This document shows positions 47,917 through 59,256 of a stretch of DNA of 64,000 nucleotides, piece after piece. Positions within the stretch are counted from its first letter, which is position 1. Each line of letters opens with the position of its first letter. The notes beneath the pieces were generated by a model, which was not told the origin of the DNA, ran no database searches, and saw nothing but the letters and a program-made list of their open reading frames with translations. The stretch comes from Porogramme epimiltina (taxonomy: Eukaryota; Basidiomycota; Agaricomycetes; Polyporales; Polyporaceae): positions 37,344 to 101,343 of the forward strand of contig FTLJ01000419.1 in the NCBI GenBank assembly GCA_900155495.1, given 5' to 3'. The position numbers were made by a program, and so were the translations under genes.

Positions 47917-49127
47917 TCATTCATCCAAGTCCAAATCTCGAATGATCTCTCCCCACTCCTCCAGCACACCTAGCATGGTCTCTGCCTTCCCTCTCACCGC
48001 CTCCTCCGCCGTGCTGCCAAGGGGCAGATACAACGGCCATGCCTTCCCGCGCGCTTTGCCCTCCCCGCGCACGACATCCACGAGCAGCTCCATCGCCTTT
48101 GCGGGGTCTCCCCGCAGGTTCTCGCGCATACGCGCGAGGGCGTCCCGCGTCGCAGTCGCGAGTTGGTCGTAGTCTGCGATTGTGCGAGGGCGCTCGAGGT
48201 CGCTGTCGTAGGAATGCGTCCGGAACGCGCCGGGTTCGACGATGAGGGTGCGGATGTTGAAGGGAGTGAGCTCCGCGTTGAGAGTTTCCGCGAGAACTAG
48301 TAGATGTTAGATGGCATGTTCCGGGTAGGGTCAACAAGTTGGGCACCTCGAACGGCTGCTTTGGACGACACATAGATTCCTGCAGGGAGTCAACGGTGGG
48401 TCAAAATCGAGCCTTGTTATCTGTGTGCGCATAGGAACCCACCCGCTCCCTGAGAAGAAACCCGATGTCAATCTCTCCTTCTTTGCTTTGAGGTTCTGAG
48501 AGCCCCTTACCGGTATCTCGGACTTCCAACTCGCCCTACTCCCGATATGCACGATCGTGCCACTGCGACGTGCGCGGAGGTGCGGGAGAGCAGCAGTCGT
48601 GACATCGAGCAGCCCGAAAACGTTGATCTCATACTGTCTACGCAGCGTCTCTGATCTGTAATGAGCCAAACCAACGATCAGCAGAGGATGCGAGAATTTT
48701 CGAAAGCAATTTGCAAGCGCAGTGTCAGACGGACATACCCTCCTTCTTCCCCGAACCCCATCATACTCACCCCCGCGTTATTCACTACGACATCGATCTG
48801 TCCGAAGAGAGCGTTGGCCACGTCAAGCTTCTTCGTGAGGCTTGCTAGGCCATCCGTAACGTCGAGTTGCATGAAGCGGAGCTTGTCCGTCTTCGGGAAG
48901 TCCTGCCCTTCCAGCTTCTCCAGGGAACGTGCGGTCGCGATGACGCGGTCGCCACGAGCAAGCGCAGCGTGTGCGAGTGCATGGCCGAAGCCCGAGGTCG
49001 TTCCTTTGCGGTTGGAGAAGAGACGAGTAAGATTTCGGTGCTCTCTTGCTGGTTAGGATTGGGGACTGGCAACATAGACACGCTTACCAGTTATGAACCA
49101 TACTAGCTCCCCTGTTATCCCTGCCAT
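47917..49127 (-). CDS. Short-chain dehydrogenase/reductase, copy B
   Basis: Paralogue of SDR-A with the same exon plan. The first exon encodes MAGITGELVWFIT, joined to GTTSGFG (Rossmann loop). LDVTDGLASL, NNAGVSMMG, IGSRASWKSE and the catalytic IYVSSK follow. The C-terminal block matches copy A (GEGKARGKAWPLYLPLGS, EWGEIIRDLDLDE). The 7-nt exon ggagcgg (48449-48443) is needed to join GSRASWKSEIP to the Tyr-Ser-Ser-Lys exon in frame. Substrate unknown. Its neighbours are the reductase pair (convergent) and RAM2 (same strand, 287 nt upstream). Confidence 0.9.
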
Positions 49128-49413
49128 CGTGGACGTCGGAGGGTACCTTGCGATAACGTGAGAACGCAGGTATGGCCTTCGTCATTTTTGGCGAAGGTGG
49201 CACGAGGTCATTATTCTCCCAATGGATATCCTGATTCATCGTACGTAGTCAAGCTAGATGACCTCACCAATGAATGTCCCGAGATAGGAAGCCGCATTAG
49301 TTGGAACTCGAGCTGCGTGGTACATCCAAGACCTCTGCTTTAAAATCGCTTAAATCGTATCGATACATTTGCCGCTGCTTCTTATTATTCGTACATCCGT
49401 GCTGTTATAGCCA

Positions 49414-50904
49414 TCATGCCTTCTGCAGTGCCTCCCGTATGCGGTATTCCCAGTATCTGCACACTTGCATAAGACTGAAGTCGTTGAGGAAGACGAGTAC
49501 ACTCACTTCTTACGCATAGTGTCCTTCTCATTCGCAAGGACTTTCCATATCTTCGAGAAAGGACACGTAAATAGAGCATCCAACACACAAGAGGCAGGGG
49601 ACGTACCTCAACGGCCTTCGCGGTGGCATCCCCTCCCGCCTGTTCGTGTATGTCTGCTAAGAACTCCATGGCCGCCACACAAGGAAGCTCTGCTCCAAGA
49701 GACGGGAGGGGGTTGTCTAGGTCTATTACGTCCTGCCCTTCAGGAAGCCGTGTAGTCGTGTACGGCCCCACAAATGTCTGGATCGTAGCGAAGGGGGTAT
49801 TCGTATGTTCGAGCGCACCGCGCAAATAGTTCCAAGCGGATGGGTTATTTGGGGCGAGTGAGATCTTCTCTTTGGCGAAACTGTAGTCACAGGAACGTTA
49901 GCGAGCCCGATGAAGAGGTATCGCAGAAGAAGGAAGCGTCGAAGGTAGCCTCTGGGGGCAAGGAGAAGGATAGGGGCCAGTCTGGGGAACGAAAATGCCA
50001 CTCACGATAACTCCCGTTTCAAAACTTGATCTCTGTCCTCGTCTCCGGCCCTCACTCCGCTTGCAAACACAACAAAGAATCGGTGGTGCCACGCCGAGTT
50101 GTTGCGGACGTCCGCTTCAAGTAGGTCCTCGACGTACGCGCGTTCTCCAGCCCACAGGCGACTTTCGTCGTTGAAATGCGCGAGAATCCATTGGCGGTAA
50201 GACCATGTGTGGTAGTTCTTCTCATCGACGTTAATGACGGTCTTGAGGAACACGAGCTCGCGGGCCGCAGCGTCGACTGAGTTGAGAGCGGTGAGAAGGA
50301 GTCGACGGTGGTGCCAGACCTGGTATGTCTTAAGGAATGACGTCGCGATCTCGTCCATAAGTTGAAGCTCCTCGTCTATTGGAGACTTGAGGGCTATTAT
50401 GGTCTTGTATCTGTGCTGCCTGTGGACGGTGTCGTTTAGTGTATGCGCAGACGATAGTAGGTGCGATGGAGCGGAGGATAGTGGGTAACACATAAAGTGC
50501 TCATGGCGCTGCAATGTTCGCCTTTCCTGTGACGGAGGGAAGAAGGGGTGTGCAAAGGTTCTCGCGATTTGTGCACTATTTCCGCGACACGCTATAAACT
50601 AGTCGCACGAACGACGACTTACCACGCAGTATAATGTGCAGGATTCATCCGAATGACGCGCTCCGTGAGCTTCAGCACGCGCGGGCTCATCTCTCCGGTC
50701 TTGAGAACACCACGGAGATAGTCTGTCGCATCCGTGTCTGCGGGCAGGGTCTCGAGGTCAACGCTGGAGGCAGGTGTAGACGATTGGGGGTCCGCACGGA
50801 CACTCGTCGCTGTAGAAGATGGGCGCGATCGGGTTCACGTTTTCGTACTGGCGGAGGGGGACGACATCGGCCCACTCTGGGTCATCGGCGAGGAGGTCTG
50901 ACAT
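49414..50904 (-). CDS. RAM2: Protein farnesyltransferase/geranylgeranyltransferase-I alpha subunit
   Basis: This is the shared alpha subunit that with Ram1 or Cdc43 prenylates CAAX proteins such as Ras and Rho. The N-terminus DDPEWADVVPLRQYENVNPIAPIFY is typical of RAM2/FNTA. Repeated PFTA helical motifs are visible: NPAHYTAWQHRYK, YQVWHHRRLLL, NYHTWSYRQWIL, NSAWHHRFFVV and NPSAWNYLRG. The end is KKYWEYRIREALQKA. One intron (50622-50420, 203 nt) separates the first PFTA Trp from its following Gln. The ATG at 50904 gives the conserved MSDLLADD start. About 330 residues, cytosolic. Confidence 0.94.
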
Positions 50905-51465
50905 GATGGAACGAGAGAGGACACGATGGTCTGAGGAGAAAGGACTTGCCGTGTCCCGCGCCACTCAAGCTAGGGCACTTGGACGGCGGGCCGCCTTCAC
51001 CGTCGGCACCTCTTGTGCAGTGCCCTTTTGCTAGATTTCTGCGGCTTCTCTGCTGCTATGTAGCTCCTAGCATCAACAGTACGCAAGATGCATAACACAC
51101 ACGCGCGTCGCAAAACATATATCTTCAGGCAAATAGGCAGCCGGGCGATATTCCGCAACAGTAAGAAGGCACACGACATCTCTCTATAGAGTGGAGCCGG
51201 CACAACCCTTGCTCATGATCCCGAGGCGGCGCTGTACAAGCAATTCAGACAGAGTGGTGAGATATCGAGCTCAAGGAAATCCGTGAGACTATAGACATGG
51301 CTAACAGCGGCATTGCAGGACTAGGGAGCTCTTTTTTACGGCGAAGAGGCTATGACGCAAACACTGGCCCGGGATAGGGACAAAGGTCATCGTCTCGTGA
51401 CTTATCCCCACCGCTCCTCAGTGAAACGCCGCATCTTTGTTACGACGACCTTGCTTTACCTTACC
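50905..51465. other. Divergent spacer, RAM2 / PCMT
   Basis: Two outward promoters. No extra gene was seen; in-frame codons continue upstream of the PCMT start to 51352 but are not conserved. Confidence 0.5.
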
Positions 51466-52461
51466 ATGGCGTGGAGGTGCACAGGGCAAACCAATGCTGA
51501 GCTTGTGGATAACATGGGTAGACACCGGATCATCAACTCTGACCGCGTACTTGCAGTATGCTCTCCTCTGTTCCGCGTTCGGTGAACTATCGTTGATGCT
51601 TCGCGTCCTCCAGGCTATGAAGAAGGTAGATCGTGCCAAGTACGTGCGTCGTCCAAGTACAGCGTATGAAGACTCGCCTCAGTGAGTTCTCTCTTCACGC
51701 ACAAGAAGACGTACTGACTCCAGTCTTCGATACAGATCGATTGGACATGGCGCGACAATATCTGCCCCGCACATGGTAGTCCAACCACTATTCCTAGTTC
51801 GAAGCCACGCATTCATCGGAAAACACTTGTAGCACGCGCACGCTGCCGAGAATCTGCTCCCTTTCCTCCAACCTGGCGCACGCGTCCTCGACGTCGGCTC
51901 CGGGTCCGGATACCTCTCAGCCGTGTTGTACCAACTTATCTACGTTCCTGAGGACCCGCGCAGCGTGCAGAGCCGGGTTGTCGGCATAGACCACATCCGC
52001 GAGCTCGTCGACTGGTCCATCTCGAACCTCCGGAAGGACGGGCTCGAACCAGAGCTTGATGACGGAAGGATCAAGATGATAGTCGGCGACGGAAGAAAAG
52101 GTGCGCCTCCATACGAAGTACTACGGCTCAGAAAATAGCTATTGAGGTCTGATGTCCTGCGCCACAGGCTCACTTGAGGACGGGCCTTACGATGCGATTC
52201 ATGTCGGCGCCGCGGCGCCCACAATGCCTGCCGCACTCGTTGAGCAACTCGCTCGCCCTGGGAGAATGTTCATCCCGGTCGGGGATGCGACGCAACAAAT
52301 CATACAGGTCGACAAGGATGTCAACGGAGTTGTGACAGAGACGCCGCTGCTGGAAGTTTTGGTAAGCTGTGGGCTCTTGACAATACCATGAGTGGCGTTG
52401 ACGAACATTCGCCCAGTATGTCCCGCTGACGGATCTCGACAAACAAGTCCGCGGCTATTGA
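51466..52461 (+). CDS. Protein-L-isoaspartate O-methyltransferase
   Basis: A repair enzyme that methylates isoaspartyl residues in aged proteins, using S-adenosylmethionine. The N-terminus [17 protein letters not shown] matches animal PCMT1 and fixes the start at 51466. The substrate/SAM core is present: [36 protein letters not shown] (motif I), [36 protein letters not shown] and [12 protein letters not shown]. The last exon ends [14 protein letters not shown]. About 229 residues, cytosolic; five or more short introns. Convergent with P450-B. Confidence 0.95.
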
Positions 52462-52783
52462 CTCGTTGGTGTAAGAACAGCGGGCTCTCAAAACAACTAG
52501 CGTCTGAAGCTGGGTTGTACGATACGAAATTGCATTTGGGATAGAAAAGAATGATGAATAGCTCATCTTAAAACGCAGAGCGCTAGCGTTGTGAGGTAAC
52601 GTGCTGGACAAACTACGATATGCGCGAAGCGATACGTATGCGATGCAGTGGAAGGTGGGAGGAGGTGCGGGAGAAGCTGGACCGAAGTAAGGGACGTAAG
52701 AACCCGTGGCGTCGATATGGGAGACTGCCGGAGACGAAATGGGGGTTAGATGGCTTGTAGCTTTCTCGCGCACAGATGTACAA
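52462..52783. other. Convergent 3' spacer, PCMT / P450-B
   Basis: No gene was seen. Confidence 0.5.
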
Positions 52784-55188
52784 TTAAGCGTGCTGCTTGA
52801 TGAGAGAGACCTTCATCGGCATCTCGGGCTCGTAACCCTCCCTCTTGACGGAGGGGAACACGACGCCGGCGTAGTTCCAGATGATGGGCTTCTGGCCGAG
52901 CTCGAACTTGAACGTCGAAAGGAGCACGGAGAGGACAACCTCTGCAAGGTAGAGATGAGTTCCTTGTCAGCATCTCATCAGGCAATCGCGAAAGAGGCGG
53001 CCACGTACTCATCTCAAGTTGCGAGAACTTGAAGCCACTAGAGGATATTTAAGCGTCAGGGACGATAATGCGATGCAATAAGAATAGATAGACTGACATG
53101 CAGGAGCGACTGCCAGCCCAGAACGTCATCCTAGACCGCCGGCATTTTAGTCTCCCGGAGGACTTCGCGAATAGGAATACGAAAGGACGCACAGGTTCGA
53201 ATAAACCCCCGGCATCTTCGCGTCAGCAACACTCCCGGGAAGCGATGTCAGCCACCGCTCGGGCTTCCACTCGTCCGCGTCGGGCCCCCAGATGTCCGGG
53301 TTCTTGTTCGACGCCTGGATGCTCACGAAGACGGGCGTGTCCTTGGGCACGAAGATCTCGTGCATCATCTTGCCGTCATTGCCGCGGACCGGGTACAAAA
53401 GCGGGAGGACTGTGTCGTGGCGACACCTACGAGGGGACTGTCAGCTGGATCGTACTCGCGACAGAAAGCATGTGTACGTACTCCCTGAACCTCATAGGCG
53501 CGGGGACGTGCCTGTGATCGAACTTCGTGTCAGCCGTAACAGAAGCATGGAAGTGAGCGGCGGGACGTACAGTCGAAGTGTCTCACGGCAGACGGCGTCC
53601 AGAAGCGGGAGTCCAACGAGGTCGTCGTAAGCAATGTCTCCTCCACCTTGAGCGTCCTGGGCGTCGAAGATCTCTTGCCTGAGACGTTGCTGTATGTCCT
53701 GGTTCTGAGCGAGGCGCCACAGGGTGATCGAGAGTGCGTTCGACGTAGTGTCCATAGCTGCGAAGGTCAACGTGCTGCACACTACGAGTTAGTACAAAGA
53801 ACTAGCTGCCTTGGGATGCGTATGGCGACTTACGTCATTTGTCCTACGAGCTCCTCCTCGGACATCCTGTCGCCCTCTGCAGAAGCCGTGTTTGCCTTGA
53901 CTATGGAGGGCAACCAGGTTTCAGCAGTGTAAGATGTCGGTGGAGGGAGAGACGCACCCAGAACGCTCATGATATCCTTGCCCTCTCCGATCTGCAGTTT
54001 GACCGCCTCGTCGCCCTGCGCGAGCGCAAGCTTCTTCTGCTCGTAGATCTCACGCGACCTAGTGCGCATCATGCGGACGTTGTGCATCTGCTGGTGGAGT
54101 GCGGGGAAAGGCAGGAGCTTCCCCAGGGGCGCCAGAAGCCGACCGGGAATGATCGCCTCAGCGAGGGGGAGCAGCTGGACGAACACGCCGATGCCTGCGC
54201 CCGTCGGGCTGGAAGGGAGCGTGTAAGCGTGGTCACGGAGGCCCTGAGAGAAACGTGAACACGCACATAAAAGATTTCAGCGCATTCCCGTAGTCGTCGG
54301 CCTTGTCCTGAGTGAGCGGATCAAACGAGTATCCAAGACCGGCTTGCCCAACCAGCTCGAGGGCCGTGCGGCCCATCCACCCCAACATATCCACCTCTTC
54401 CACGGCGTTACCTTGGATGCGCGTCTCTATGGCCTCGCGAAGCTGCGAAAGCGTCCACGTGTGTTAGGAAGCATGACCCTACAGCATCGCTTTTACAACG
54501 TTACTTACCCGATGAACAACGTTGTAGAAGATGGGCATCATGTGGCGCATGTGGGCGACTGAGAAAACCGGGTTAAGGATCTTGCGCTGCTTCCGATGCT
54601 GGTCGCCTGTGGGACAAGATGGGTGCTATCTCCGCGGGGGTCAGAACTGAAGTCATACCGTTCGTCGCGAGCAGCCCCGGGCCAAAGGCACGATGTGTCA
54701 AACTATCCACGTATCACTTGAGCACGCGATAAGATGTCGGTATATTAGAAGGACTGACCTGGTAAACCACGTAGCCTCTTCGAAGATTTCTTGGTCCTTG
54801 ACGGCAATGTGATGCATGGCCTTGGGGTCATGGATGTACAACATCTTGCGCTGTGAGCGTAGTCAGTCAGTCGTAGTCGCTAGTGAAGGTAGTGCTACGT
54901 ACCCCGAGGGTGCCGTAAAGACGAGTCGCTGTCCCATAATTCTCCGCGAGATCCTTGTGGAACGCCCAGCCGTTTCGGTCCCTGAGGAGATGTCCATGTC
55001 CTAGGACGAAAAATCAGCAGAGACTAGTCGATGAGGACGTAGGACATACCGAATAAGTAAGACGGAGGAGAGGGACCCGGAAGGTTATCCAAGTCGCTCT
55101 TCACGACCAGATAACGGAAGAACCTCCACAAAAACCACGTAGAGGCGCAGATGAGCAGAGCTTGCACAATTTGAAGCCCGTTTGACAT
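52784..55188 (-). CDS. Cytochrome P450 monooxygenase, copy B
   Basis: Paralogue of P450-A, same family by sequence and intron positions. The N-terminal anchor (MSNGLQIVQALLICASTWFLW) is followed by DNLPGPSPPSYLFG. Then come GPGLLATNG-DQHRKQRK, I-helix TLTFAAMDTTSN, ETLRLYVPP, KDTPVFVSIQASNKNPDIWG, DEWKPERW and haem loop FWAGSRSCIG. In the haem loop Trp-Ala replaces the more usual Gly-Gly, but the Phe, Gly, Arg and Cys needed for haem are kept. The protein ends PMKVSLIKQHA, without the Pro/Gln tail of copy A. Expected in the ER membrane, working with P450 reductase. Substrate unknown. Confidence 0.92.
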
Positions 55189-55254
55189 CGTGAGGTGGAG
55201 GTTGTCGACTGAACTGTGAGGAGGGCGTAACTGCAGACACTCAGCTGACCGAGC

Positions 55255-55261
55255 TTATATC
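55255..55261 (-). promoter_or_regulatory. TATA-like element of P450-B
   Basis: The minus strand reads gatataag, about 67-73 nt before the ATG at 55188. Confidence 0.5.
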
Positions 55262-56404
55262 TATCCGTACACTTCAACACTTACTCGGCGTGATTATAGC
55301 CAACAAAGCGCAGGAGCAGCTCTTGGGGGCTCATGGCCTGGGAAGTCACCCGCGTCCTGCGGATCAGCCGTTTTCTTGCGGTTTCTCACGAAGACCAGGC
55401 TCGAAGGCCATGAATAGCCTATCAAGGTGCCCTGCTGTGCGCGGACATCCGCAAGGGGAGACTCGTGGTTGTCGAGCCAATGCGGGGTCGCTTCAATCGG
55501 CTACAGCGAGGCTCCAGGTCCGCGGACATGCATGGCAACCCACGTAGCCGGCTTCCAAGGACTTTTTAAGGACGTCCGATGCGAGGATTTTGACTGATCA
55601 CGATGTCGTGGCAAAAGAAGGCTCATCGGACGAGCAAGAGACAATGAGGGGCGGAAGTCAACCGTAATGACGCGTGTCTAGCGCTGCGGTCTCAGCTCCC
55701 CTGCCACCTCGTGGCACATGAAAAAAACACCGATGGTTAGGACTCGCGAAAACCGTAGTACTGAACACACACCTCAGTATCAAGCCCAGAGCCACTAAGC
55801 AGAAAATATTACCTGGTGACTATACGCTAGTGGATCACAGCTGGTGGAACGACCGCTAACTCGTACTCTCCGAGTCGAGCAGTCATTGAGGACGTCAAGT
55901 GCCAGGCGTCTACTTGCGACGCGTTTCCCGCGTATGACGTCACGAGACTGATCTTCGTAGCGATCGGGGCCCGTGCCCATATTTGGCAGTCGGGCTGATC
56001 GCCAGCCTCAAGCCTGTTTGCTTCAACCGACCAACGACCGGGTGCATCGTGTCCATCACCTATCGGCTTGCGTTGCTTATACGGCGCTTGTTACACACCT
56101 GCTGTCCAGCAACACCGCGAGGCGCTTTGCCTGAGAAGACGACATCGGACTGTCAGAGGAGTCACCGTTTGTTTCAAGTATCCCGTCCACATCGGACACA
56201 GTCGGCTGGAACCACTGGCGGAACGCTCAATGGATACCAGATGTTGAAGACTAATCTCTATAGACTGTTTACAGAGGCTAAAGACACCGTCTTCCAAAGA
56301 ATGAAGCTTTTCAGCTCACTTTGCAGTTCAGCTAGTATTCATCTCAGAACGCCCACAAGCACTACACGAATATGCAGCCTAAACTCATCGGACCTGGGTT
56401 CATT

Positions 56405-56434
56405 GTGTGGTTACACACAGCCGGCTTAAGCCGG
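56405..56434. repeat. Two adjacent short palindromes
   Basis: tgtgtggttacacaca (imperfect, 5-nt arms) is directly followed by the perfect 14-nt palindrome ccggcttaagccgg. Both could be protein-binding sites or a cruciform; no neighbouring gene explains them. Confidence 0.5.
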
Positions 56435-57292
56435 ATAGCCCGTTCACTTATAAAGTTTTCGTTGTGGGTGCCGTATCCTCGCCAAGTGCTGTATCTGCTA
56501 CCCACCAGGCTCTGATACTGCTGCTAGTACTCGCAATAACAGGTATCGTCCAAATGCCACGTTGCGACCACATTGGCATCTGTGTGCATACTGGATATTC
56601 CACTGCCAGTGGCGCAAGCGCTGCGTGGCGTAGGCCTATGTCGGCCTCGTCTCTTCCACTTACGTGTCGCCGTGTCGCTAACAAGCATCGAGGCCTGCTT
56701 CCGCACAACCATTCGCCCGCCGCCGAAATCCTGAGGCGCGCGCCTGACTGCCCCCCCCCATTCTTTGAGGGGAAACCACCTCACGCCGCGGATCGCGAGT
56801 GTAGTCAGGGCCAAGGAGCATGAAACGGCTGCTACCCGAGAAGCCCGTGCTATGATATTCAGGCTTGCATGGTTGCCTCGATCAGGTATAGCGCGTGGTA
56901 TAATCCTATTTGCTATGCGGTGCTAAATTCGTCAACGAGTACAGGGGTAGAGACGGAGATGGCCCTCGTGACAGGCATCTCCGCCCGTCCTTGCTTCAAC
57001 GAAGGTTGAAGGGCACCGGATGGTCGCACACCGAATTGAAATTGATCTCCAAGACACACCATCTCGCTGTGAAATCATGTCGAGAAATCCATATGATTAG
57101 GGTGTGGTAGGGTAGTAGATACAATGCTATGCTACAGTAAGGGAGGGAGCAAGAACAGTGTCTAGTGAGGACATTTTCCATACGATTACTCCATAGATAT
57201 TATAAGTAGAGAGGAAACCACTTTGTGCCCGCGCGGCGCGGGGGGCAGCCAGGAAGCACCGCCCCTTTTCACAGCCGAAAAGGCACGGCCGC

Positions 57293-59044
57293 TCACGCGC
57301 TCGCGAACATCGCGTCGAGCTCCGCCTTGTACATCTCCTCGACCGCGCGCCGGCGCACGTTGCCCTTGGTCGCCGTGCGCGGGAGCGTGCCCGCGGGGAC
57401 GACGACGACCATGCGCGCGTCGACGATGCGCTCGTGGAGGTAGCGGCGCTCGTGGAAGGGCCGGATCGCGCGCACGATCGCGCGGCGCAGGCGGTCCGCG
57501 CCGAGCTTCTCGAGCGCGCCCACCGCGGGCTCGACGAAGAGCGCGGGGCTTGGGCGCCCGTTGCCGACGACGACGCACTGCGCGATGAGGCTCCCGCAGC
57601 GCTCGCGCGCGTTGTCCTCGATCGCGCGCGTGTCGCACCGCAGGCAGTTCTCGGACTTGATCCAGTCGTCGCCGCGCCCGCGCGAGACGTACCCGCCCGA
57701 GGGGAGCGCGACGAAGAGGTCGCCGGTGTGGTAGTGCCCGTCCGCGGCGCGCATGGAGGTGTGCGGGCAGTCGGGCGAGTCCGCGAGGATGACGAGCTCG
57801 AGGAGCTGCGCGTTCGCGTTGCCGTACGCGCCCTCCTCTTCTGCGCCCTCGTCCTCGGGCGCGGCGTCGTCGGGGATGGGCACGAACGCGTACTTGGTGC
57901 CGGGGATGGGGTACAGAGGGGGGTTCGCCAAGCCGCCGCCGCGCACGGACAGGAGCATCGCGCCGCACTCGGTGCTGCCGAAGAGGTTGCGGAGGGGGAG
58001 GTCCTGCGCGTACGCCCACTCCTCGTCCTCGCGCGGCATGGGCTGGCCCGAGTACAGGACCTCGTCGAGCGTCTTGAGGAGCGCGAGGAACTTGGGGTCC
58101 TCGCGCGCCCTGCGGACGTGCACGGCGAAGAACGCGGGGAACTGGTTCAGCCTGTTGAGCCCGCCGTGCGCGATCATGTGCGCGAGCTCGTCGGACGAGA
58201 AGGTGACCGCGCGGGGCTGGATGGTGGCCGCGCCGTTCTGGAAGGACGCGAGGAACATGAAGGTTTGCCCGATATGGCACATGCTTCCTCTGGGGGAAAT
58301 GCGTCAGACCGAGGAAACGCTAAAACTGCGCAGCGGCCACTCACATTGCTACGGTAACGTCCTGTCCGGATGCCCGCAGGGGCCTGCTAACCTCCGCGGA
58401 TTTCCGAACCATAGCATCGAGCCACTTGTAGTTGCAGGGCAGGAGCTTCGGCTGGCCAGAGGTGGATCCCGAGGTATGGAAGATCATAGCGATGTCGTCA
58501 CCAGAGGCGGGCTCCGGGAGAGGGGGGAGGGAGGGGTCTTCTATCGGGACGGTGCGGAAGTCGACGGCGCTATATGACGGGACGGGGCAGCTGGAGATGT
58601 TCGACCCGGGCTCGTAGATGATAGCCTTGCCATCAGCGCGCGCCAGAAGCTCGTAGATCACGTCCGGGTTGGGTAGGCGCAGGGTGAAGAGCTGGGGGAT
58701 GTATCCAGCACGCGCAATTGCGTAGATATAGAGGACGTCAACGTAGGACATGCCGTTCGACCTGGGAGATATCGGGATGAGGGCCCGAATGGGTTGAATA
58801 GAAGCCAGGGATGAACTCACCAGAGGCCAATCACTGATCGAGGCGCGACGCCGTCGGCGGCGAGCTTCCGGGTCAGGTGCGCAGCGAAGTGGTCCACATC
58901 CGACTGGAACTGGGTGGAGGAGATCGGTGACCATGCGCGGAGCTGACCTTCGCTGTCGTACAACGGAAGCTTGTAGATGGGGAGAGAGGGGTGCGTCGCA
59001 ACGCGCTCGGCAAGGGCGTGAAGGTGAGTCTTGTAAGAGGCCAT
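57293..59044 (-). CDS. Stand-alone NRPS-like adenylation enzyme (AMP-binding)
   Basis: Exons 59044-58821, 58761-58345 and 58289-57293 give 545 residues. Adenylate-forming core motifs are in order: A3 MIFHTSGSTSGQPK, then HIGQTFMF, A5 LFGSTECGAM, A7 YHTGDLF, A8 GRGDDWIKSENCLRCDT and A10 PRTATKGNVRRR with the catalytic Lys. The A10 form and the EEMYKAELDAMF end resemble fungal NRPS-like A domains of the aryl-acid and aminoadipate-reductase type. However, the protein stops right after A10: no carrier, reductase or thioesterase domain follows. It is likely to activate a carboxylic acid (acyl or aryl) as AMP ester or CoA thioester; the substrate is unknown. A GC-rich last exon contrasts with the first two. 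Confidence 0.88.
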
Positions 59045-59250
59045 GTCGAAAGAAGAAAAAGTTGGAATGGGAGATCGAAGGTGAATGTCGAGGATTAAAA
59101 GGCGACGATCCGGGTACGGGTCGTGACTAGGATATCCGAGACGATTAAAGTCCTATAGAATAGGAAACGAGGACAGGAGTCGAGTAGCTGTGCCGGAACC
59201 GAAGACTGCGGGATTTGAAGATGAGGAGGACGGGCATCCTAGTCAGAGGT

Positions 59251-59256
59251 TATATA
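59251..59256 (-). promoter_or_regulatory. TATA-like element of the adenylation gene
   Basis: tatata about 207 nt before the ATG at 59044; distance is long but possible with a leader. Confidence 0.35.

Larger units (their letters stand above)
55189..57292. other. Intergenic, about 2.1 kb, no confident gene
   Basis: Contains the P450-B promoter and two adjacent palindromes at 56405-56434. Open frames near 55983-56823 show no domain. The 3' side belongs to the adenylating enzyme. Confidence 0.45.
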
